Of a stretch of 64,000 nt of DNA, positions 26,610 through 33,386 are shown in pieces. Source of the DNA: an uncultured Lachnospiraceae bacterium (GTDB taxonomy: Bacteria > Bacillota > Clostridia > Lachnospirales > Lachnospiraceae); contig URRQ01000007.1 of NCBI GenBank assembly GCA_900550235.1, forward strand, positions 4,364 to 68,363, given 5' to 3'. The position numbers were made by a program, and so were the translations under genes. Every line of letters begins with the position of its first letter. The first letter of the stretch is position 1. A model generated the notes under the pieces. That model ran no database searches. It saw only the letters and a list, made by a program, of their open reading frames with translations, and was not told the DNA's origin.

Positions 26610-26640
26610 TGACTGACAATTATTTCTTAATTGTCAGTCA
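26610..26640 (-). terminator. Intrinsic terminator of the downstream-strand membrane gene
   Basis: A 13-bp stem (26610-26622 with 26628-26640, TGACTGACAATTA) is followed on the minus strand by TTTTATTTTTA. It ends the transcript of the 26650-27261 gene. Confidence 0.85.
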
Positions 26641-26649
26641 CTCGTAATG

Positions 26650-27261
26650 TTATATGGTGGATTTGATCACTTCGACACGGGTAATCTCGCCCTTGTTCAT
26701 TTTTGCTACTCGAAGTCCAAAATTACCGAAGTAAGCACAAGCTCCAACTCCAATCTCTTCGTGATACTCATTTAACTGACGAATGATTACATCTTTTAGA
26801 GTATCGCCTTCTTGAAATGGAATCTGGATGTGAACCAATCGGTTTACAAGAAAAACTTTCTGATTCGCTCGGAAGATAATCTTTTCGGCTTCATCAAAAT
26901 CTACGAACAGGTATTTTCTTGTAGCGAATAATACAGCAATAGCGATTACGCCAATCAAGCTGTTGACCGGTGAACTGTGGTCGATGATGATCTGTCTTGC
27001 AATTGCAAAAAGAAGAACTTCAAATACAGTTCCCGGAGTATGGATGTAGACCATGCGGATCAGCTCGACACCAATGATCAAGTTGAAACATGTTTCCAGC
27101 AGATCTTCATAATTTGGATAGACGTCCAAATTCGGGATGTCTACCAGACCGCCTGCAAGACGGACAGATAGTAGAATGATACCGATGGCAAGCATGAAGG
27201 CGATGACTACTTCCATAATGGAGGCAAGTTTCTTTAAAATAGCAGTTGCGTACCTTAGCAT
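26650..27261 (-). CDS. Membrane protein with PsiE-like helices and a C-terminal TrkA-C-like domain
   Basis: The product of about 203 residues has roughly four membrane helices in its first 120 residues (MEVVIAFMLAIGIILLSVRLAGG, then a VFEVLLFAIARQIIIDH block and GVIAIAVLF), resembling the PsiE phosphate-starvation membrane family. The last 75 residues form a soluble domain with HIQIPFQEGDTLKDVI and a VGACAYFGNFG segment, which looks like a small regulatory domain of the TrkA-C kind. The function is unknown. The start at 27261 (MLRYATAIL) follows AAAGGAGAAATT; the longer reading has no ribosome site. Confidence 0.65.
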   Translation of the reverse strand: MLRYATAILKKLASIMEVVIAFMLAIGIILLSVRLAGGLVDIPNLDVYPNYEDLLETCFNLIIGVELIRMVYIHTPGTVFEVLLFAIARQIIIDHSSPVNSLIGVIAIAVLFATRKYLFVDFDEAEKIIFRANQKVFLVNRLVHIQIPFQEGDTLKDVIIRQLNEYHEEIGVGACAYFGNFGLRVAKMNKGEITRVEVIKSTI

Positions 27262-27288
27262 AATTTCTCCTTTTGTTCTTTTTCTATT

Positions 27289-27317
27289 ATTGTACATAAT
27301 AGATAGAGTTGTGTAAA
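27289..27317 (-). promoter_or_regulatory. Promoter for the PsiE-like membrane gene
   Basis: On the minus strand TTTACA (27312-27317), 17 bp and TACAAT (27289-27294). Confidence 0.55.
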
Positions 27318-27327
27318 GAAATATCTG

Positions 27328-29157
27328 CTATTTGTTGAAATTGCTTCGTTTTCTTAATCTGGAATCTAAGATCTTTTTACGGATACGGAGACTTTTTGGT
27401 GTTACTTCCAATAATTCATCAGTTTCGATGAAGTCCAACGCTTCTTCCAAGCTTAAAATACGTGGTGTTGTCAATTTTAAAGCGTCGTCAGAACCGGAAG
27501 AACGTGTATTTGTCAAATGTTTTGTCTTACATACATTCAGCTCAATATCTTCAGCTTTACCGTTTTGTCCAATGACCATACCGGCATATACTTTTTCGCC
27601 TGCTCCGATAAATAAAGTACCACGTTCCTGGGCACTGAAAAGTCCGTAAGTAACAGATTCTCCTGTTTCAAAAGCGATGAGGGAACCTTGCTTACGATAT
27701 TGGAAATCTCCTTTATATGGAGCATATCCGTCAAAAGCAGTATTTAAAATACCGTTTCCTTTTGTATCAGTCATGAATTCTCCACGGTATCCGATCAAAC
27801 CTCTGGAAGGGATGGAAAACTCTAATCTTGTGTATCCGCTGCTGGAAGAACTCATAGCTGCAAGCTCACCTTTTCTCTGGCTTAACTTGTCGATTACAGT
27901 TCCTGTGAATTCATCCGGAACATCAACATATGCAATTTCCATAGGTTCAAGAAGTTTTCCACGCTCGTCTTTTTTATAGAGAACTTCTGCTTTACTTACT
28001 GCAAATTCGTAACCTTCGCGGCGCATATTTTCGATAAGTACAGATAAGTGAAGTTCTCCTCGTCCGGATACTTTAAAGCTGTCTGTACTTTCAGATTCTT
28101 CAACTCGAAGGCTGACATCTGTATTTAATTCACGGAAAAGACGGTCGCGTAAGTGGCGGGAAGTAACATATTTACCTTCCTGTCCTGCAAAAGGACTGTC
28201 GTTGACAATAAACTGCATGGCAATTGTCGGCTCGGAGATCTTCTGAAATGGAATGGCAACCGGATTTTCCGGTGAACAGAGAGTGTCTCCGATTGCGATA
28301 TCAGAAATACCTGAAATGGCTACGATGGAACCAATGCCGGCTTCTTTTACTTCTACTTTATTTAATCCGTCAAATTCGTAGAGCTTGCTGATTTTTACTT
28401 TTTTCTTTTTGTCAGGTTCGTGTTCGTTTACAACAACCATATCCTGATTCACAGATATTTTTCCGTTGTCTACTTTTCCAACGCCAATACGTCCTACATA
28501 TTCGTTATAATCGATCGTACTGATAAGGACTTGTGTATCGGCATCCGGATCTCCTTCAGGAGCCGGGATGTAATCTAAGATTGTTTCAAATAACGGAATC
28601 ATGTTTTTTGGATCTTCTGTAAGATCTAATACAGCATGTCCGGCTTTAGCGGAAGCGTAGACAAATGGACAATCCAATTGTTCGTCAGAAGCGTCAAGAT
28701 CCATGAAGAGTTCTAATATTTCATCAATCACTTCGTCAGGTCTGGCTTCCGGACGATCGATTTTGTTGATGCATACAATAACCGGAAGATTTAGTTCCAA
28801 TGCTTTTCTTAATACAAATTTTGTTTGTGGCATAGCGCCTTCAAAGGCGTCTACTACGAGAATTACTCCGTTTACCATTTTTAAAACACGTTCTACTTCT
28901 CCTCCAAAATCAGCATGTCCCGGTGTGTCGATGATGTTGATTTTTGTGTTCTTATAATATACGGCAGTGTTTTTTGAAAGAATCGTAATTCCACGTTCAC
29001 GTTCAATATCGTTGGAGTCCATGACACGGTCTGCAACATCCTGGTTTTCACGGAAAACTCCGCTTTGCTTTAAGAGTTCGTCTACAAGGGTTGTTTTTCC
29101 ATGGTCAACATGGGCGATGATCGCAATATTTCTTATATCTTCTCTCTGGATTTTCAT
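27328..29157 (-). CDS. typA: Ribosome-associated GTPase TypA/BipA
   Basis: The 609-residue translational GTPase has the G1 loop AHVDHGKTTL (about 15-24), the switch region with RERGITI, G3 DTPGHADFGG and G4 NKIDRP. Domains II, III and V follow, with a C-terminal TypA-specific domain (IPSRGLIGYRGEF, TDTKGNGI). It resembles EF-G and EF-4, assists 50S assembly and is needed under cold or stress conditions. It ends with a basic tail (RIRKKILDSRLRKR). AAGAAGG lies before the start. It appears to be a single-gene unit. Confidence 0.96.
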   Translation of the reverse strand: MKIQREDIRNIAIIAHVDHGKTTLVDELLKQSGVFRENQDVADRVMDSNDIERERGITILSKNTAVYYKNTKINIIDTPGHADFGGEVERVLKMVNGVILVVDAFEGAMPQTKFVLRKALELNLPVIVCINKIDRPEARPDEVIDEILELFMDLDASDEQLDCPFVYASAKAGHAVLDLTEDPKNMIPLFETILDYIPAPEGDPDADTQVLISTIDYNEYVGRIGVGKVDNGKISVNQDMVVVNEHEPDKKKKVKISKLYEFDGLNKVEVKEAGIGSIVAISGISDIAIGDTLCSPENPVAIPFQKISEPTIAMQFIVNDSPFAGQEGKYVTSRHLRDRLFRELNTDVSLRVEESESTDSFKVSGRGELHLSVLIENMRREGYEFAVSKAEVLYKKDERGKLLEPMEIAYVDVPDEFTGTVIDKLSQRKGELAAMSSSSSGYTRLEFSIPSRGLIGYRGEFMTDTKGNGILNTAFDGYAPYKGDFQYRKQGSLIAFETGESVTYGLFSAQERGTLFIGAGEKVYAGMVIGQNGKAEDIELNVCKTKHLTNTRSSGSDDALKLTTPRILSLEEALDFIETDELLEVTPKSLRIRKKILDSRLRKRSNFNK

Positions 29158-29406
29158 ATAAAGGTACCTTCTTTCTTATATTGATAACTTATGTTTCCCA
29201 GTTTCATTTCTTATTACAACTTATATAGTTTAGCAATCTCGGAGACGGATTACAAGCCTTTTTCTACAAAAAAGCGTGTAAAATGCGAATTGTGTCGAGA
29301 TAAGACGTACGGTTTTCCGTGCAAAAAAGTTCTGAAATGGTAAAATGTGAAATATACATGGTATAGATAATAAAATACGACGAAGAGGAAGGGAGATTTA
29401 CATAGA

Positions 29407-30036
29407 ATGTCGGATAAGATTATTGAAAACAATCAGGTTACAATCACAGGAGAGGTGGCATCAGAGTTTACATTTAGTCATGAAGTATTTGGAGAAGGTT
29501 TCTACATGGTAGAAGTTTTGGTAAGAAGACTTAGTAATTCAGACGATCGGATTCCATTGATGATTTCGGAAAGGCTTATTGATGTGACACAAGACTACAG
29601 GGGAGAGTACATTACGGTAAACGGACAATTCCGTTCATATAATAAACATGATGAGAATAAAAATCATCTTGTGCTTTCTGTGTTTGTAAGAGAGATAACG
29701 TTTGTAGAAGAAGAATTAGATGGAGCAAAGACAAATAATATCATGTTAGACGGTTATATTTGTAAAAACCCAATTTATAGAAAAACGCCTCTTGGAAGAG
29801 AGATCGCGGATTTATTGCTTGCAGTCAACCGTCCTTATGGGAAATCGGATTATATTCCGTGTATTTGCTGGGGAAGAAATGCAAGATATGCTTCTAATTT
29901 TGAAGTGGGCGAGCATGTGCAGATTTTTGGCAGAATACAAAGCAGAGAATATGTGAAAAAGATTACAGAAACAGAGACGGAAAAAAGAATGGCATATGAA
30001 GTCTCTGTAAGTAAGTTGGAATGTGCTGCAGAATAA
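29407..30036 (+). CDS. Tandem OB-fold, single-strand DNA-binding-like protein
   Basis: The 209-residue product seems to hold two OB folds. The first half (about 1-100) opens ENNQVTITGEVASEFTFSHEV. The second (about 110-205) has the SSB-like pattern 'NNIMLDGYICKNPIYRKTPLGREIADLLLAV', then YIPCICWGRNAR, FEVGEHVQIFGRIQSREY. This resembles SSB or PriB-type proteins but lacks the acidic SSB tail, ending instead in LECAAE. It probably binds single-stranded nucleic acid. AAGGGAG lies before the ATG, and the gene stands alone before the dapA riboswitch. Confidence 0.7.
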   Translation: MSDKIIENNQVTITGEVASEFTFSHEVFGEGFYMVEVLVRRLSNSDDRIPLMISERLIDVTQDYRGEYITVNGQFRSYNKHDENKNHLVLSVFVREITFVEEELDGAKTNNIMLDGYICKNPIYRKTPLGREIADLLLAVNRPYGKSDYIPCICWGRNARYASNFEVGEHVQIFGRIQSREYVKKITETETEKRMAYEVSVSKLECAAE

Positions 30037-30050
30037 TATTTTTATAGACG

Positions 30051-30079
30051 TTGACAATCAAAAAATGAAATGATATGAT
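30051..30079 (+). promoter_or_regulatory. Sigma-A promoter of the dapAB operon
   Basis: A consensus TTGACA (30051-30056), 17 bp and TATGAT (30074-30079), 23 bases upstream of the riboswitch P1 stem. Confidence 0.8.
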
Positions 30080-30101
30080 GTCAATAATATAAATGACAGA
30101 A

Positions 30102-30268
30102 AGATAGAGGTTGCGTTTTTCATGAGTAGACTGTCTGATATTTCAGGGATAGGTAAGGACAGAAGAAAGGGAACGACGCCGAAGGGATACAATGCCTGAG
30201 AATTGTATTCCTGGGCATACAGTGAAGAACTGTATGACTGCCGACGGATTTCCGACGGAGCGCTATCT
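30102..30268 (+). ncRNA. Lysine riboswitch (L box) aptamer
   Basis: The leader folds as an L box. P1 pairs AGATAG (30102-30107) with CTATCT (30263-30268). The loop-E region GAGGTTGCG...GAGTAGA, the conserved GACGCCGAAGGGA, the GCCTGAG...CTGGGC hairpin and the GTGAAGAACTGTATGACTGCCGA segment all occur in the known order. Lysine binding favours the downstream terminator at 30304-30335, switching off dapA and dapB when lysine is plentiful. Confidence 0.93.
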
Positions 30269-30303
30269 AAGATGCAGGATTAAAATAAATTGATCAGGTT
30301 CTT

Positions 30304-30335
30304 AGAGGCGAAACTTCTCGCCTCTATATTTTTTC
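30304..30335 (+). terminator. Riboswitch-controlled terminator
   Basis: The stem AGAGGCGA/TCGCCTCT (30304-30311 with 30318-30325) and a T-rich tract form the expression platform of the lysine riboswitch, 40 bases before dapA. Confidence 0.85.
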
Positions 30336-30374
30336 TGTTTTTCAATATTATTTAAATATCAGGAGGGAAAAGAC

Positions 30375-31265
30375 ATGGCTATTTTTACTGGTTCAGGAGT
30401 TGCACTGGTTACACCGTTTTTGGAGGATCAATCTGTAGATTATGAAGGATTGGATCAATTGATCGAATATCATTGTACTCATGCAACAGATAGTATTATT
30501 ATTTGTGGGACAACAGGGGAATCCTCCACTTTATCAGAAGAAGAACATATGGATGTGATCAAATTTGCAGTAGAGCGTGTGAAAGGTCGGATTCCGGTGA
30601 TTGCAGGAACAGGATCTAATAGCACGAAGACAACGATCGATATGTCAAGAGAGGCTGTAGAATATGGCGTAGACGGGTTGCTTTTGGTAACTCCGTATTA
30701 CAACAAGACAACACAGGAAGGCTTGGTGCAGCATTATGCATGTGTGGCCAAAGAAGCAAAAGCGCCGATTATTATGTATAATGTAGGAAGCAGAACGGGG
30801 CTTAATATTGAAGCGGTGACAGCGGCAAAAATTTACAAAACAGTAGAAAATGTTGTTGCAATCAAAGAGGCATCGGGAAACATTTCCCAAGTGGCAAAAG
30901 TAATGCAATATACAGACGGGAAAATTGATCTCTATTCCGGAAATGACGATCAGATCGTACCAATATTATCTTTGGGTGGAAAAGGAGTAATCTCGGTACT
31001 TGCCAATGTTGCGCCGGATGAAACTCATGATATTTGTGCAAAATATTTTGCAGGAGACTGGAAAGGAAGTTTAGAGCTGCAAATGAAGGCATTGCCTCTT
31101 ATTTCTCAGTTATTCTGTGAAGTGAATCCGATTCCGGTAAAAAAAGCGGTAGAGCTTATGGGACTTCCTTCGGGAGGTTTGCGTATGCCGCTTATTGAGA
31201 TATCAAAAGGACATGAAGCAGAACTTGCAAAAGCGATGAAAGAATTTGGAATTGCTTTAAGATAA
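30375..31265 (+). CDS. dapA: 4-hydroxy-tetrahydrodipicolinate synthase
   Basis: The 296-residue TIM-barrel enzyme condenses pyruvate with aspartate semialdehyde, the first committed step to lysine and diaminopimelate. It shows GSGVALVTPF at the start, the GTTGESSTL motif, the catalytic Tyr in IMYNVGSRTG, and the Schiff-base Lys in VVAIKEASG near residue 163. The length is normal. It is the first gene after the lysine riboswitch and is followed 23 bases later by dapB, so the two successive steps are co-regulated by lysine. Confidence 0.97.
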   Translation: MAIFTGSGVALVTPFLEDQSVDYEGLDQLIEYHCTHATDSIIICGTTGESSTLSEEEHMDVIKFAVERVKGRIPVIAGTGSNSTKTTIDMSREAVEYGVDGLLLVTPYYNKTTQEGLVQHYACVAKEAKAPIIMYNVGSRTGLNIEAVTAAKIYKTVENVVAIKEASGNISQVAKVMQYTDGKIDLYSGNDDQIVPILSLGGKGVISVLANVAPDETHDICAKYFAGDWKGSLELQMKALPLISQLFCEVNPIPVKKAVELMGLPSGGLRMPLIEISKGHEAELAKAMKEFGIALR

Positions 31266-31288
31266 GAAAAATACGAGGAGTGACAAAA

Positions 31289-32050
31289 ATGGTAAAGATG
31301 ATCATGCATGGCTGCAATGGAAAAATGGGGCGTGTGATTACAGAGCTTGTAAAAAATGAAGAACAGCTGGAAATTGTGGCGGGAATAGATCGGTATACAG
31401 AAATTCAAAATACATATCCTGTATTTGAATCGATAGAAACATGTGATGTGGAAGCAGATGTTGTGGTAGATTTTTCTAATGCATCAGCGGTTGATGAACT
31501 TCTTACTTATTGTGAAAAGAGAAGTCTTCCTGTTGTTCTATGTACAACAGGACTTTTGGAAGAGCAGCTGAAGCATGTGGAGGAAGCAAGTCAAAAAACA
31601 GCGGTGCTTCGTTCGGCAAATATGTCATTGGGAATCAATCTTTTAATGAAATTATTAAAAGATGCGGCAAAAGTGTTGGCTCCTGCAGGATTTGATGTGG
31701 AGCTGATAGAAAAACATCATAATCAGAAACTTGATGCTCCAAGCGGAACAGCGCTTGCACTTGCTGATTCTGTGAATGAAGCATTGGATCATGCATATAC
31801 TTATAATTATGATCGAAGTCAAGTGCGTAAAAAACGTGAAAAAAATGAAATCGGAATTTCTGCAGTCAGAGGCGGAACAATTGTAGGAGAACATGAAGTT
31901 TTGTTTGCAGGAACAGATGAAGTGATTGAATTTAAGCATACGGCATATTCAAGAACTGTATTCGCCAAAGGAGCGGTTGAAGCAGCAAAATTTTTAGCAG
32001 GGAAATCGGCAGGGCTTTATGACATGAGTCATGTGATCGGTTTATCATAA
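31289..32050 (+). CDS. dapB: 4-hydroxy-tetrahydrodipicolinate reductase
   Basis: The 253-residue product reduces the DapA product with NAD(P)H. It has the dinucleotide-binding start MIMHGCNGKMGRVI, the TTGL loop (VVLCTTGL), the catalytic EKHHNQKLDAPSGTA signature near residues 142-156, and the C-terminal 'HTAYSRTVFAKGA' block. I chose ATG 31289 because GAGGAG lies eight bases upstream; a GTG three codons earlier falls inside that ribosome site. Confidence 0.95.
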   Translation: MVKMIMHGCNGKMGRVITELVKNEEQLEIVAGIDRYTEIQNTYPVFESIETCDVEADVVVDFSNASAVDELLTYCEKRSLPVVLCTTGLLEEQLKHVEEASQKTAVLRSANMSLGINLLMKLLKDAAKVLAPAGFDVELIEKHHNQKLDAPSGTALALADSVNEALDHAYTYNYDRSQVRKKREKNEIGISAVRGGTIVGEHEVLFAGTDEVIEFKHTAYSRTVFAKGAVEAAKFLAGKSAGLYDMSHVIGLS

Positions 32051-32165
32051 CTATAAAATTTCCTTTTTTTTCCTTATATCGAATGTGAATAGAATTTGAA
32101 AATTTGCGGATAGTATGAGTAAGAAGAAATTCTTATTTTATGACTGATAGAAAGGAAGAAAAAAG

Positions 32166-32489
32166 ATGAAACAGTTAAAGAAGACTCTTTTGGCTTTGTT
32201 GTGTGTTGGCGTACTTTTTGGAATGACAGCATGCGGTACAGATGAAACAACGAATGATCCAAACGTTCAGGATGCTACAGAAGGAAAGCAGGAGGAAAAA
32301 GATCCTGCAGACGATAGTGGTGTTCTGGAGGATGTAGGACGTGGCGTAGATCACGGTGTCCGGGATGTGGTAGATGGAGTAGAAGAAGGCGTGGAAGATA
32401 TGACGGGTGGAGATGCTACAGATCGTGCCAACCATGCAGATACTTTAAAGGATACAGACAAAGAGAAGAATAATGGGACAGTACGATAG
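32166..32489 (+). CDS. Small acidic lipoprotein, unknown function
   Basis: The 107-residue product has a lipoprotein signal (MKQLKKTLLALLCVGVLFG with the lipobox MTAC, Cys at about 23). The mature part is short, acidic and low-complexity: a TDETTNDPN linker, an EEKDPADD stretch and the near-repeat DVGRGVDHGVRDVVDGVEEGVEDMTGG, here given only in part as DVGRGVDHGV and DGVEEGVEDM. It should be anchored to the outer face of the membrane. GAAAGGAAG precedes the ATG. I do not recognise a functional family. Confidence 0.75.
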   Translation: MKQLKKTLLALLCVGVLFGMTACGTDETTNDPNVQDATEGKQEEKDPADDSGVLEDVGRGVDHGVRDVVDGVEEGVEDMTGGDATDRANHADTLKDTDKEKNNGTVR

Positions 32490-32495
32490 TTTCAG

Positions 32496-32530
32496 AAGAG
32501 GGAGGGTTCTATGGAACACTTCCTCTTTTT
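32496..32530 (+). terminator. Intrinsic terminator after the lipoprotein gene
   Basis: The outer stem AAGAGGGAG/CTTCCTCTT (one G-T pair), the inner stem GTTC/GAAC and a following T run lie just before hisA. Confidence 0.65.
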
Positions 32531-32547
32531 GTGAAGGGAGAAAGAAT

Positions 32548-33318
32548 ATGAAATTTCGTCCATGCATTGATATACATAACGGAAAGGTCAGACAAATTGT
32601 AGGAAGCAGTTTGAAGGATGAGAAAGATCAGGCGGAGATTAATTTTACATCTGAACAAAGTGCGGCAGATTATGCGGCTTTATACAAGAAAGATGGATTG
32701 AAAGGAGGACATATCATTCTTTTGAATCCGCCGTCTTCCAAGTTTTTCGCAGAAACAAAAGAGCAGGCAATAAAAGCATTGCAAGCCTATCCGGAAGGAC
32801 TACAGATTGGAGGCGGCATACAAGCAGACAATGCAATGGAGTATTTGGAGCAGGGGGCAAGCCATGTGATCGTGACGTCTTATGTATTTCAAAATGGTGA
32901 GATTGTGTGGGACAACCTCGACAAGATGAAAAAAGTAGTAGGGAAAAACAGGCTTGTTTTGGATTTGAGCTGTAGAAAAAAAGAAGATGGTTACTATATT
33001 GTGACAGATCGGTGGCAAAAATTTACAAAGGTGAAATTAGAAGAATCAATATTAGCTAAGTTGGAAAAATACTGCGATGAATTTTTGATCCATGGAGTGG
33101 ATGTGGAAGGAAAAGTTTCCGGAGTAGAAGAAAAACTTGTCCGTATGCTGGGAGCGTGGGATGGAATTCCGATCACATATGCCGGAGGAATTGGGACTTT
33201 GGAGGATTTAGAGGTGTTTGAACGAATTAGCAAAGGAAGGGTTGATTTCACAATAGGAAGCGCGCTTGATTTGTTTGGAGGATGTATTTCGTATAAAGAC
33301 ATTTGTAAGAGAAAGTAG
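32548..33318 (+). CDS. hisA: Eukaryotic-type HisA isomerase
   Basis: The 256-residue TIM barrel resembles the eukaryote-type ProFAR isomerase (yeast HIS6 branch) more than the usual bacterial HisA. It has MKFRPCIDIHNGKVRQIVG at the start, GGHIILLNPPSS, QIGGGIQADNAMEYLEQGASHVIV-like text (only QIGGGIQ and GASHVIVTS quoted), RLVLDLSCRKK, LIHGVDVEGK, and ITYAGGIGTLEDLE. HisA carries out the Amadori rearrangement of ProFAR in histidine synthesis. No other his gene is nearby, which is unusual for bacteria. Start 32548 follows GAAGGGAG; longer readings run back into the lipoprotein gene. Confidence 0.8.
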   Translation: MKFRPCIDIHNGKVRQIVGSSLKDEKDQAEINFTSEQSAADYAALYKKDGLKGGHIILLNPPSSKFFAETKEQAIKALQAYPEGLQIGGGIQADNAMEYLEQGASHVIVTSYVFQNGEIVWDNLDKMKKVVGKNRLVLDLSCRKKEDGYYIVTDRWQKFTKVKLEESILAKLEKYCDEFLIHGVDVEGKVSGVEEKLVRMLGAWDGIPITYAGGIGTLEDLEVFERISKGRVDFTIGSALDLFGGCISYKDICKRK

Positions 33319-33347
33319 TTGAACTGACTGCAAGATAATGCTAGAAT
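33319..33347 (+). promoter_or_regulatory. Sigma-A promoter for secA
   Basis: TTGAAC (33319-33324), 17 bp and TAGAAT (33342-33347) with an extended TGC. Confidence 0.65.
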
Positions 33348-33386
33348 ATAGAGTGGATTATTTAATTTTCAAACAAGGAGATTGTT

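Noticed and set aside
29158..29406. Possible small RNA in the typA upstream gap
   Set aside because: Only a short GTACGG-TTTT-CCGTGC hairpin followed by A residues is seen; no convincing promoter-terminator pair.
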